DNA of 15,279 nt, taken from assembly GCA_045605365.1 (NCBI GenBank), contig JAZUPV010000095.1:1-15279 (forward strand), written 5' to 3'. Positions 1 to 6,760 of this stretch are shown one piece after another (the first letter of the stretch is position 1; every line of letters begins with the position of its first letter). The DNA comes from CAKVLS01 sp045605365. Lineage in GTDB: Bacteria > Bacillota > Clostridia > Christensenellales > UBA1242. The position numbers and the translations under genes are program-made. The notes beneath the pieces were generated by a model, which searched no databases, was not told the origin of the DNA, and was given only the letters and a program-made list of their open reading frames with translations.

Positions 1-616
1 ATGACAATCTATTGTCAAAAGCTCCATTAAAAGTGGTCCATTTAAAAAAATAAGAAGTTCCGCTTTCAGTAAGCCAATTTGCTCCAAAAACTAACTTATT
101 TAAAGGTATGTTTTCAATATAGTAAGACAGCTGCCAATTATAGTATGTATCAGCATAAGATACCAGTTTTGCATAGGCGTTTCTAGCATTGCTGCTTTTA
201 ACCTCATTTAGTCCCCAATCGTCTGGTGCATAATAATCTTCAATAATATCAATCTGCTTATTAATATTTTTAAATTGCTCTCTATATATTGAAGTGTCTT
301 TATAATTGTTTGGTAATTTATTAAGAATTCTTTCTATATCATCTAAATCATATACACTAAAATATTCGACATTGGCGAGCAAGTCATCATAAAGACGTCG
401 TCTTTTTGCGTTAATTGACAACGGCACTGAAATCGAAATAACAGTTATAATAAAAGCTAAAATTGAACTTAAAATGATATAAAATTTTGTCTTATGTTCT
501 TTTTCGTACTGTTTAATTTTGGAGAATAAGTTTTTAATCTTATCTGCTAGAGATGTTTTTTTGTTTTGTGGGGAATCTGGTGGAGTTTCTAACGAATTAT
601 TATTTTTCATTTGCAT
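1..616 (-). CDS. Membrane-anchored protein of unknown function, partial (C-terminus off the left edge)
   Basis: Translating the minus strand from the ATG at 616-614 gives an open frame of 205 codons that runs off the left edge. A good ribosome binding site (AAAGGA, about 8 nt upstream) supports this start over the second ATG two codons later. Residues 1-44 are polar and Lys-rich, with a PPDSPQ stretch. Residues about 45-69 form one hydrophobic helix, followed by a basic KRRR stop-transfer-like cluster at 71-74. The rest is a hydrophilic domain rich in Tyr, Asn and Trp. The charge pattern does not settle which side of the membrane the large domain faces. I do not recognise the family. The gene is divergent from the XRE regulator at 683, and a palindrome lies between them, so that regulator may control it (inference). 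Confidence 0.75.
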   Translation of the reverse strand, partial: MQMKNNNSLETPPDSPQNKKTSLADKIKNLFSKIKQYEKEHKTKFYIILSSILAFIITVISISVPLSINAKRRRLYDDLLANVEYFSVYDLDDIERILNKLPNNYKDTSIYREQFKNINKQIDIIEDYYAPDDWGLNEVKSSNARNAYAKLVSYADTYYNWQLSYYIENIPLNKLVFGANWLTESGTSYFFKWTTFNGAFDNRLS

Positions 617-644
617 ATATCTAATCCTTTTCACACACTATATT

Positions 645-663
645 ACTAGACATTTTGTCTAGT
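645..663. promoter_or_regulatory. Perfect 19-bp palindrome, candidate operator for the adjacent XRE regulator
   Basis: The sequence is ACTAGACA TTT TGTCTAGT: two perfect 8-bp arms around a 3-bp centre. It lies in the 66-bp gap between the divergent starts at 616 and 683. Small XRE-family repressors bind such dyads as dimers and often repress their own promoter. A TAATAT hexamer on the minus strand lies immediately downstream of the dyad for the leftward gene, so binding there could block that promoter. The dyad is seen directly; the operator role is inference. Confidence 0.6.
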
Positions 664-682
664 TGTGGTGCATAATAAATAT

Positions 683-889
683 ATGGATATAGTATTTTGT
701 AAAAATCTAAAAATGGCTAGAACCTTTTGTGGATTAACTCAAAAACAAGTTGCAACTAAACTCGGAGTGGTAGAAAGTTGTTATGCAAACTGCGAGCAGG
801 GGAGAACTGAACCTAGTATTGAAATGTTGCGCAAGTTAAGTGATTTGTTAAATGTTTCAATAGAAGAACTAATTAATGGTAAAATATAA
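683..889 (+). CDS. Small XRE-family helix-turn-helix transcriptional regulator
   Basis: From ATG 683 this encodes 68 residues, almost exactly one HTH_XRE (Cro/CI/SinR-type) domain. The hallmarks are GLTQKQVA for the first HTH helix, LGVVESCYANCEQG for the turn and recognition helix, then EPSIEMLRKLSDLLNVSIEELI. No other domain is present, so it should act as a small DNA-binding dimer. GTG codons at 665 and 668 are in frame but would add six atypical residues and have no ribosome binding site. ATG 683 itself has only a weak GGTG, so translation may be inefficient or leaderless. The 19-bp palindrome directly upstream suggests autoregulation and control of the divergent membrane gene. Three Cys residues in so short a domain (at about 6, 16 and 35) are mildly unusual. 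Confidence 0.88.
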   Translation: MDIVFCKNLKMARTFCGLTQKQVATKLGVVESCYANCEQGRTEPSIEMLRKLSDLLNVSIEELINGKI

Positions 890-916
890 AATAGGAAGCA
901 AACTTTGCTTCCTATT
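890..916. terminator. Bidirectional terminator between convergent genes
   Basis: Arms AATAGGAAGCAAA (890-902) and TTTGCTTCCTATT (904-916) are perfectly complementary, so the inner bases must open to form the loop. A T-run follows on the plus strand (to 920) and a T-rich stretch on the minus strand. The hairpin begins right after the TAA at 889 and contains the TAG stop (912-914) of the leftward zinc-ribbon gene, so it can end both transcripts. Confidence 0.85.
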
Positions 917-1217
917 TTTTATTACGTTTAAGTGCTGCACCGCAACTGGTACAACTTTTGTTGGTTTTGTCATTGGTAGAGCCACAATAATCACAAGTAA
1001 TGTATGGGTCACGCTTTTCTTCAGCTTCGGCTTTTGCTTGGTTAAAGTTTTCTACAATGGTGTCTTCAACACTCTTTGACAATCTGCCGATAGACTTTGC
1101 GCCCCTGACTATTCTTACAACAACAGAAATAAACACTATTACAAATATTACCCCAAAAATAGTAGGTGCTACCCAAAAAATTGCATCAAAAACATCGTTT
1201 AATAATAAATAATTCAT
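912..1217 (-). CDS. Small membrane protein with C-terminal zinc ribbon
   Basis: This 101-residue protein has a hydrophobic helix at about residues 14-36, a Lys/Glu/Ala-rich probable helical linker (about 40-70), and a C-terminal zinc ribbon of form CDYCG-x10-CTSCG (about 75-93). Zinc-ribbon domains of this kind at membrane-protein termini are widespread in Firmicutes and are usually cytoplasmic structural or interaction modules. No catalytic motif is visible. Plausible ribosome binding sequences (AAGGA, GGAT) precede the ATG at 1217. A minus-strand promoter (TTGAAA, 17 bp, TAATAT) lies just upstream, so it can be transcribed independently of the gene at 1277-1864, although the 59-bp gap also allows read-through. 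The stop codon lies inside the bidirectional hairpin. The specific role is unknown. Confidence 0.8.
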   Translation of the reverse strand: MNYLLLNDVFDAIFWVAPTIFGVIFVIVFISVVVRIVRGAKSIGRLSKSVEDTIVENFNQAKAEAEEKRDPYITCDYCGSTNDKTNKSCTSCGAALKRNKK

Positions 1218-1240
1218 AAATAATCCACGTCCTTATGTGT

Positions 1241-1269
1241 ATATTACTATAAAACAATATGTTTTTCAA
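1241..1269 (-). promoter_or_regulatory. Sigma-A-type promoter for the zinc-ribbon membrane gene
   Basis: Read on the minus strand, TTGAAA (1269-1264) is followed by a 17-bp spacer and TAATAT (1246-1241). This lies 24 bp upstream of the ATG at 1217. Spacing is ideal, with good -35 and moderate -10 matches. Confidence 0.55.
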
Positions 1270-1276
1270 CCAAAAA

Positions 1277-1864
1277 TTATAGATTTGTGGTGGTGGTAGA
1301 TATATTTATATTGATTTTTTTGCTTTGTTGTGTTGGGGTAGAAACTTTTGATTTTATTATTATATAGCACTCAACTGTTTTGTCTGGGGTTATTAATCCA
1401 TTGTTTAGAGTGTGGTCTGCAACAAAACCCGCCTTATCCCAAACACCATAAACAATATCAAACTGCTCACTGTTTAACTTGTCGATGGATATAGCATAAG
1501 ATATGGTTTGTTTGTCTTTGTTTTTTATAGTTATGTGATAGGCATAGTATGTTTGATTGTTGTTTATTATTATTGGTTTTGCAGATTGTTTTTCTTGCTC
1601 AGTTTTTGATGCTTTGTTGATAAGCCCTGTCCATAGGGCATCTTTTGGTTTTGGTGTAGACAAAAAAGATTGTTTACTATTATTTTGTTTGTATTCGCTC
1701 ACAATAATATTGGTCAAGGTTTTGTCGTTGCTAGTAGCTGTTATCGTACAAAAAAGATTGTCGTTAGGGCTAAGTATACAATATATCACCAAAGCGACAA
1801 TAGTAGATATTATCGCAATGATTATGCCTAGGTTTAATATTTTGCTGCGGGTTTGTTGGGTCAT
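1277..1864 (-). CDS. Signal-anchored hypothetical exported protein
   Basis: This 195-residue protein starts at ATG 1864, behind a strong AAGGAG ribosome binding site with 5-nt spacing. A hydrophobic helix at residues about 10-31 after a short TQQTRSK leader looks like an uncleaved signal anchor, with the remaining 160 residues outside the membrane. That part is Thr/Asn/Lys-rich and probably beta-structured. A YYAYHITIKNKDKQTISYAISIDK-like stretch around 106-129 resembles an immunoglobulin-like strand pair, as in proteins that measure or present an extracellular beta domain. The tail is a low-complexity Lys/Thr/Ile stretch ending TTTTNL. I do not recognise a family. It is divergent from the repeat protein at 2027. 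No clear hairpin follows its stop, so transcription may continue into 1217-912. Confidence 0.75.
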   Translation of the reverse strand: MTQQTRSKILNLGIIIAIISTIVALVIYCILSPNDNLFCTITATSNDKTLTNIIVSEYKQNNSKQSFLSTPKPKDALWTGLINKASKTEQEKQSAKPIIINNNQTYYAYHITIKNKDKQTISYAISIDKLNSEQFDIVYGVWDKAGFVADHTLNNGLITPDKTVECYIIIKSKVSTPTQQSKKININISTTTTNL

Positions 1865-1887
1865 AAATACTCCTTGTTGGATAATTG

Positions 1888-1951
1888 TTGACCAAAAATA
1901 ATATCTTATGCGTTTTTTTAGAATAAATAATAGATTTTTTGACCAAAAATA
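1888..1951. repeat. Two 13-bp direct repeats in the divergent intergenic region
   Basis: TTGACCAAAAATA occurs at 1888-1900 and again at 1939-1951, 51 bp apart, in the gap between the divergent genes starting at 1864 and 2027. The 10-base core also appears inverted at 6127-6136, upstream of rubrerythrin. It could be a regulator site or part of a promoter. Chance in AT-rich DNA cannot be excluded. Confidence 0.4.
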
Positions 1952-1973
1952 TTTTTAAAAATATCAATTTATT

Positions 1974-2002
1974 TTTACAAATATTTTGTATTGTGTCATA
2001 AT
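1974..2002 (+). promoter_or_regulatory. Sigma-A-type promoter for the repeat-protein gene
   Basis: TTTACA (1974-1979), a 17-bp spacer and CATAAT (1997-2002) each match consensus in five of six positions. Transcription would start near 2009, leaving a short leader that contains the AAGGAG at 2015-2020. This supports the start at ATG 2027 and argues against a start at TTG 1991. Confidence 0.7.
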
Positions 2003-2026
2003 AAAGTAACAAGAAAGGAGATATCT

Positions 2027-3247
2027 ATGAAAGAAAAAAAAGAAAAATGCCGTAAACTCCACGCTGGTAAGTTCTTTTTTGGCTGGTTTATTGGCTTTAT
2101 TTTTACATTGCTTTTGCTTGCAGGTGGATTGTTTTGGTTTTACAAAAGCGGATCAATCTCTAGTGTAGAATCGTTGTTTGGTTTTGAGATTTCTGCTTTA
2201 AACGCTGAAATAAAAAGCACATCTATAGAAAAACTTATTTCTAAAGTTGTTAACGTTGCGACTAACTATAATGATATGACCCTAGAAGAACTTGCTGATG
2301 AAGTAGGCTTAAAACTTAACAATGTCTTTACTGTAAAAGGTGCCGGAGAAAGCAAGACTTATGAATTTAAAACCATAGACCTAACATCTGTAGTAAAAGG
2401 TAAAGTTGGAGATATTTCTAACAATGTTCAAAAAGTAGTTGATGATTTGTCTTTGCAAGATATTGAACAAGCTTTTAATGTAGTTTTGCCTAATATCGAG
2501 CTTATCAATGCTGTTAAGACTAGCCCTATCAAAGATTTGCAAAGCGCTATGACAACAGCTTTTGAGACATATACTCTTAACAAAATTAGCGTGGACTTTA
2601 ACGTAAGTTTTAGCAATGCGACTATGTTAGAAACTTTGCTTGATACCCCCATCAATCAACTTGGTAGCGAAATAGAAAAACTAAAAGTAAAAGACGTCTA
2701 TGATACTACTAGTGCTGATGCTTCAAAACTTATCAAAGCCTTAGCTGACAAAGAAATTGTAGAACTATCAACCGAAATATCTAGTCTACAACTTAACCAA
2801 ATATTAGATATTACTGACAACGTATTTTTAGAAGCCTTGTCAACTTCAACTCTTGACACTCTAAACAGCGATATAAAGACTCTAAAAGTAAACCAAGTTT
2901 TTGACGTTAGCGGTTCAAAATTTTTACAAGCTTTAGGTAATAAATATATCTTAGATATTGATACTGAGATTGACAATATTTTAGTAACTAGCATCTTTGA
3001 CATACCACAAAGTGGCGCAAAAGGTGTATGGGCATATATTGACAATGTAGAATCTCTAAAACTAAAAGACCTAGACGGTGCAATCGACGATATTGATTTT
3101 TCTCAAGAAACATTAGGTTCTTTGAAAACAAATGGATTGATATCTACATCAATTGACCTTTCAAAAACACTAAAGGGCAGTAGCGACCCAAGAACTTTGG
3201 CAGAATACACTATCGAAGAACTTATCGCAGCAATCTCATCTGTATAA
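2027..3247 (+). CDS. Membrane-anchored protein with tandem ~32-residue repeats
   Basis: The start is ATG 2027, behind GAAAGGAG at 6-nt spacing, giving 406 residues. A frame opening at 1991 would start inside the promoter. Residues 1-14 are basic and residues about 16-39 form one transmembrane helix, so the remaining 365 residues are probably extracytoplasmic. From about residue 202 the protein repeats with the pattern x-A-L-x7-L-x3-I-x2-L-x-V-x2-V/I-F/L-D-x5-FL. Units start near 202, 237, 269 and 301, the last three exactly 32 residues apart. Weaker copies appear near 70-100 and 160-190, and a last partial one near 338-355. The alternation of helix-like and strand-like segments suggests a solenoid or elongated surface stalk. 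No catalytic motif is visible and I do not recognise the family. It is a single-gene unit with its own promoter and terminator. Confidence 0.85.
   Translation: MKEKKEKCRKLHAGKFFFGWFIGFIFTLLLLAGGLFWFYKSGSISSVESLFGFEISALNAEIKSTSIEKLISKVVNVATNYNDMTLEELADEVGLKLNNVFTVKGAGESKTYEFKTIDLTSVVKGKVGDISNNVQKVVDDLSLQDIEQAFNVVLPNIELINAVKTSPIKDLQSAMTTAFETYTLNKISVDFNVSFSNATMLETLLDTPINQLGSEIEKLKVKDVYDTTSADASKLIKALADKEIVELSTEISSLQLNQILDITDNVFLEALSTSTLDTLNSDIKTLKVNQVFDVSGSKFLQALGNKYILDIDTEIDNILVTSIFDIPQSGAKGVWAYIDNVESLKLKDLDGAIDDIDFSQETLGSLKTNGLISTSIDLSKTLKGSSDPRTLAEYTIEELIAAISSV
2632..3030 (+). repeat. Protein-level tandem repeats (four clear units) in the anchored protein
   Basis: Within the 2027-3247 gene, units beginning ETLLDTP, KALADKE, EALSTST and QALGNKY align to one another, with periods of 35, 32 and 32 residues. 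Each shares the ending (I/L)xxLxVxxVFD-like followed by a short polar stretch. The DNA copies have diverged strongly, so the duplications are old. Confidence 0.7.
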
Positions 3248-3268
3248 CAATCATTAAAATTACAACAA

Positions 3269-3298
3269 AAAAAACACCTTAGAAGTAAGGTGTTTTTT
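3269..3298. terminator. Bidirectional terminator between convergent genes
   Basis: A perfect 11-bp stem (AAAACACCTTA at 3271-3281, TAAGGTGTTTT at 3286-3296) with a GAAG loop is extended by A/T pairs. A T-run follows on the plus strand and the A-run opposite gives one on the minus strand. It lies between the repeat-protein stop (3247) and the nucleoside hydrolase stop (3307). Confidence 0.88.
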
Positions 3299-3306
3299 AT
3301 TTTTTA

Positions 3307-5142
3307 TTAATCCATCTTTTGAAGATTGTTAAAGAAATCTTGTTTAAATTTGTTTATATCCATATCTACACAAACTAGCGCATTGGCATTTTTGTCGCCG
3401 TATTGTACGTCGATATATATATTATCTTCGTTATATTCTTTAACGGTGATTTTTGCTTTTTCTGTTTTAAAATATTCTGGGTGAGTTAGATACAACAATG
3501 TACAACTGTCGTGAGTTGCTGCACCATAAACATTGACGTGTGTGTCGTGATATTTTTCAAACATCTTTGCAAGTATTTTGCCTGTTTTGTTGGTGTGTTT
3601 GATATATTTGATTTCTTCGTGGTCAAGGTATGCCATATGACCCATCTCCATAGGTACCATAACTAGTGGTATACCGCTATCGATAACCATACTTGTTGCT
3701 TCTGGGTCAAAACTTACATTAAACTCATTGTAAGGTTGGCTTAAGAAATGTTCTTTTGTACCACCCATAAAGACGATTTTTCTTATATAGTTGCGACAGT
3801 CAGGATATTTGTGTAGTAATGTTGCTACGTTAGTCATAGGTCCTAGGCTAAGTAGTGTTACGTGTTGTTTTTTGTGTTCTAACAACGTGCGATACATAGC
3901 ATCTACAGCATCTTCGTTAAGTGGTTTTGAATGAAGCTGCTTATAAGTATATCCGCCAAGACCATTTTCGCCGTGGGCGTGTTTTGCATATTTTGCTTTT
4001 CTACATAGTGGGGCACTAGCACCCATAGCTACAGGAGTTTTGCGGTGACATAGTTCTATAATGTGTAGGGCGTTGTTTGCAGTGATGTCAGATGTAGTAT
4101 TGCCACCAACAGTTGTTATAAGCAAAGTTCTTACTTGTGGGCTATATAGGGCATTCATTATAGCCATAGCATCGTCAACACCAGGGTCACAGTCTATCAT
4201 AATAGGACGAGTTTGTTCTGTTTGTGTTGCGCATTGTTTTGTAAGTTGTACAAAAAGTTTCTTGATTTTTTCTTCATTGACTTCACTTACAACTTTGCAG
4301 TTAGGTTTGGTAGAGTTAAAATCGCAAGAAAGCAAACCAAGTTGATTTTTGTCTTCTAGCTCTACTTTGCATCTAGCATCATAAGCTACAAATAGTTCTG
4401 GGTTTAACATATATAACAAAGTAGTACTATCAAATAAACAAGCTCTGTCGATATAACTATACTCTCGGTTTTCTGGCTTTAGTATTTCTTTAAACAATTC
4501 ACCAGTGCGGTTAACTTTTGCTAGAGTGTCAATATCTTTTACAGACAAGCACCAGCTCAAGCCAACCTCCATAGGTATAATACGTATGTTTAATCCACTG
4601 TTTAAAACAAGCTGTGCTGCGTGTGGGTCATAGTAAAAACCAAACTCTTTGCCTTGCATATAACCATTGATGCCACCGATAGAGCCACCCATAACATATA
4701 CGGTATCGATATATTGTTTTACATCGTGATAATCAGTAAGCAAATTTGCAAGGTTGGTCAAAGGTCCAAACATAATAAAGTTTATTTTTTCTTTGCTAGT
4801 TTTTAGTGTTTTGTACATTAGGCTAACAGCGTCGCCGCTAATATGTTTGTTGGTAAAGGTATTGTCATAAACATAACTACCAAGCGAAGCAAGTCCTTCT
4901 GTGTTGGTAGGTTTGGTTGGTCTTTTTATCAGTGGTCTACTAGAGCCTTTGCCTACAGGTATGTTTTTGTTAAACACGTCTAACAAATGTAGGGTATTTT
5001 GTGTAGCATCTTCTATTGCCACGTTGCCAGCTACTGTAGTGATAAGTTTTATGTCCAAATCTTCACTAAACAAAGCCAATGACAAAGCAACCGCATCATC
5101 AGTACCAGGATTGCAATCGATAATTAAAGGAATTCTTTTCAT
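3307..5142 (-). CDS. Tandem two-domain nucleoside hydrolase (inosine-uridine preferring family), N-terminal domain degenerate
   Basis: Nucleoside hydrolases split ribonucleosides into base and ribose using a Ca2+ held by a DxDxxxDD motif. Usual members are about 310-350 residues; this one is 611 and contains two copies. The C-terminal copy (about 312-611) looks intact: DCDPGVDD at 317-324, HGENGLGG at 390-397, EFN at 473-475, FDPEA around 478-482, and the catalytic-type His-Asp pair H544-D545. The N-terminal copy (about 3-305) keeps D9, D15, D16 and D238. However, it has N11 in place of the second Asp, NTEGLASLG in place of HGxxGLGG, EFG instead of EFN, and F237 where the catalytic His sits. 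So the second half is probably the enzyme and the first a structural or regulatory partner (inference). No signal peptide is present, so it should be cytoplasmic and act in nucleoside salvage. AAAGGCGG precedes ATG 5142. Confidence 0.92.
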   Translation of the reverse strand: MKRIPLIIDCNPGTDDAVALSLALFSEDLDIKLITTVAGNVAIEDATQNTLHLLDVFNKNIPVGKGSSRPLIKRPTKPTNTEGLASLGSYVYDNTFTNKHISGDAVSLMYKTLKTSKEKINFIMFGPLTNLANLLTDYHDVKQYIDTVYVMGGSIGGINGYMQGKEFGFYYDPHAAQLVLNSGLNIRIIPMEVGLSWCLSVKDIDTLAKVNRTGELFKEILKPENREYSYIDRACLFDSTTLLYMLNPELFVAYDARCKVELEDKNQLGLLSCDFNSTKPNCKVVSEVNEEKIKKLFVQLTKQCATQTEQTRPIMIDCDPGVDDAMAIMNALYSPQVRTLLITTVGGNTTSDITANNALHIIELCHRKTPVAMGASAPLCRKAKYAKHAHGENGLGGYTYKQLHSKPLNEDAVDAMYRTLLEHKKQHVTLLSLGPMTNVATLLHKYPDCRNYIRKIVFMGGTKEHFLSQPYNEFNVSFDPEATSMVIDSGIPLVMVPMEMGHMAYLDHEEIKYIKHTNKTGKILAKMFEKYHDTHVNVYGAATHDSCTLLYLTHPEYFKTEKAKITVKEYNEDNIYIDVQYGDKNANALVCVDMDINKFKQDFFNNLQKMD

Positions 5143-5167
5143 AATATGCCCGCCTTTTTATAACATA

Positions 5168-5196
5168 ATATTAACAAAAAAGCCCAAAAAACACAA
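5168..5196 (-). promoter_or_regulatory. Possible promoter for the nucleoside hydrolase gene
   Basis: On the minus strand, TTGTGT (5196-5191), a 17-bp spacer and TAATAT (5173-5168) lie 25 bp upstream of ATG 5142 and downstream of the terminator ending the previous gene. The hexamers match only moderately. Confidence 0.4.
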
Positions 5197-5221
5197 CAAA
5201 TTGATATACATTGTTAAAAAC

Positions 5222-5254
5222 AAAAAAATATCCCACAACGATATGTTGTAGGAT
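5222..5254 (-). terminator. Rho-independent terminator after the CYTH-like gene
   Basis: In the minus-strand transcript, ATCCTACAAC pairs with GTTGTGGGAT (plus-strand 5254-5245 and 5239-5230) over ten pairs with one G-U wobble, around a 5-base loop. An almost pure U-run follows (5229-5222). It separates this transcript from the nucleoside hydrolase gene. Confidence 0.85.
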
Positions 5255-5264
5255 ACTATTTTTA

Positions 5265-6020
5265 TTATTTTGCGTCGCCGCCGTTCATCTCTTGTTCTCT
5301 CAATCTTTGGATACGTAGTTGCTTTAACTCTTCTTTTGTAGGCAAAGGTTTTGTCATACGTTCGCCAATCTCATAACGGCTGTCTGTTGTGTAGAAAATT
5401 TCTTTACAACGTTTTTCAATACGCTTCCAAAAATCTTCAAAATATGGCAAGGTATTGTCATCTGACAACATAACTATCTGTATCAAATCACAAGAACTTT
5501 TACGCTTTGTGCGGTAGTTAACAAACTTTAACTTTTGGTCACGTATTTCGGCTTTTAGTCCGCCACCACCAAACATCTTATAACAAGTCTCTTTGATATC
5601 AATAGTCAATGTTACTTGCATCTGGTCAAACAACTTGTCTGGGTCAAATTGCAATGTGTTTGTAAACATTGAGTTTAGTGCATTGTTCAAAAAGAAATAG
5701 TGTTTTGACAATGGGTCACGAGTTGCAATTTCTTTTTCTCTCTCGTGGCTACGTAGTACGTCACTGTAAAAGTATTGTTTTTGGTCTACACGTCTTTTTA
5801 TTTTTAGTTTTGACTTTGCACCATAAACACGTTTTCTTAACAACAAACCAGTTTCTTCTAAGATATTTTTTGCATTATCATAAAAGATGTCAGTAGACTT
5901 TCTCTTAGTAGGTTTCTCTAATTTGTAAGAAGGTAGAGATTCACATATTTTCAAAAAATGTTTAAAGGTATTTTTGTCAAACACATAATATCTGCGTTGG
6001 GTTTGTAAAACATCAAGCAT
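5265..6020 (-). CDS. CYTH-like (triphosphate tunnel metalloenzyme fold) protein
   Basis: This 251-residue cytoplasmic, basic protein starts at ATG 6020 behind TAGGAG. The layout suggests the CYTH superfamily, whose members hydrolyse inorganic triphosphate or thiamine triphosphate or make cAMP in an eight-strand tunnel. The matching segments are an N-terminal strand and helix (about 9-28), DIFYDNAKNILEETGLLLRKR (44-64, compare the family's YYDTxxxxLxxxGxxLRxR), KSKLKIKRR (69-77), and a C-terminal block of strands (about 135-185) with KAEIRD and a helix FEDFWKRIEKRC. The usual N-terminal ExExK metal motif is not visible: the first strand reads RRYYVF. The active site may therefore be altered or the assignment wrong. 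Residues 221-250 form a charged, probably helical tail. A Vtc-type polyphosphate domain, which shares this fold, is an alternative. It is a single-gene unit divergent from rubrerythrin. Confidence 0.5.
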   Translation of the reverse strand: MLDVLQTQRRYYVFDKNTFKHFLKICESLPSYKLEKPTKRKSTDIFYDNAKNILEETGLLLRKRVYGAKSKLKIKRRVDQKQYFYSDVLRSHEREKEIATRDPLSKHYFFLNNALNSMFTNTLQFDPDKLFDQMQVTLTIDIKETCYKMFGGGGLKAEIRDQKLKFVNYRTKRKSSCDLIQIVMLSDDNTLPYFEDFWKRIEKRCKEIFYTTDSRYEIGERMTKPLPTKEELKQLRIQRLREQEMNGGDAK

Positions 6021-6157
6021 AAATATAATTCTCCTAAGTTTAGTTTAGTGTAAAATGCCTTTTTTTGCAACTGATTTTTAGTGGTAAATTGATTTTAGAC
6101 ACTATTTAATTGTTTAAAAAACACTCTTTTGGTCAAAATTAGTTTACGGAGGTAAAT

Positions 6158-6742
6158 ATGAAGTTTGAACAATCACGCACTTATGTCAATTTAGCCAGAG
6201 CCTTTGCTGGAGAATGTCAAGCTGGTGCACGATACCAGTTTATCGCACAAAAAGCTATGCAAGAAGGCTATGAACATTTGCAAGTATTAATAAAAACTGT
6301 CGCAAAAGAAGAAATGGCTCACGCTAAGATTTTTTGGGATTTAATCTCAGAATACTCCAGCGGAGAAAACCCAAACATAACAATCGAAGCGGGTTATCCG
6401 TTTTTAGATGGAGAACTTGTCGAGATGTTAAAATTTGCCGCTGACAACGAAAACTCAGAGTATACTAGTGTTTATCCAGCTTTTGCCCAAGTAGCAAAAG
6501 ACGAAGGTTATCCACAAATAGCCGAAAAGTTTAGACAAGTTGTCGGGGTAGAAAACTGCCACTTTATGTTGTTTGACCAGTTGTACAATATGTTTAATTC
6601 AAAAACAACCTATAAGTCACAACAACCTTATAAGTGGAAGTGCAACCACTGTGGGTATGAAGATACCAGCAAAGACGCTTGGAAAAGCTGCCCACTATGC
6701 GGTATGGGGCAAGGATATGTCCAGATACCTGTCCAAAAGTAA
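6158..6742 (+). CDS. rbr: Rubrerythrin (peroxide-reducing diiron protein)
   Basis: This 194-residue protein has a ferritin-like four-helix domain (about 1-145) and a C-terminal rubredoxin-like domain. Diiron ligands fit the family: E19 in FAGE, E52 and H55 in KEEMAH, E98 and E101 before YTSVYPAFA, and E132/H135 in VENCH. The iron of the small domain is bound by CNHC (162-165) and CPLC (178-181). Rubrerythrins reduce hydrogen peroxide to water in the cytoplasm of anaerobes, with electrons passing from the rubredoxin centre to the diiron site. The start at ATG 6158 follows a strong CGGAGGT with 4-nt spacing. The gene stands alone: it is divergent from the CYTH-like gene and ends in its own terminator. 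The upstream TTTTGGTCAA (6127-6136) is the inverse of a motif repeated near 1888 and 1939. I see no certain PerR box. Confidence 0.96.
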   Translation: MKFEQSRTYVNLARAFAGECQAGARYQFIAQKAMQEGYEHLQVLIKTVAKEEMAHAKIFWDLISEYSSGENPNITIEAGYPFLDGELVEMLKFAADNENSEYTSVYPAFAQVAKDEGYPQIAEKFRQVVGVENCHFMLFDQLYNMFNSKTTYKSQQPYKWKCNHCGYEDTSKDAWKSCPLCGMGQGYVQIPVQK

Positions 6743-6760
6743 TATTTTTGTCAAAATTAT

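Noticed and set aside
665..682. GTG starts at 665 or 668 for the XRE regulator.
   Set aside because: They add residues outside the HTH fold and have no ribosome binding site; the family-typical start is at ATG 683.
1991..2026. A 12-codon upstream extension of the repeat protein from TTG 1991.
   Set aside because: It begins inside the promoter (-10 at 1997-2002) and has no ribosome binding site, while ATG 2027 has a strong one at ideal spacing.
4061..4345. Open frames opposite or out of frame with the large genes, here and for example at 8322-8609, 10650-10958 and 11353-11628.
   Set aside because: They lie wholly within well-supported genes, lack ribosome binding sites and encode compositionally odd sequences without domains.
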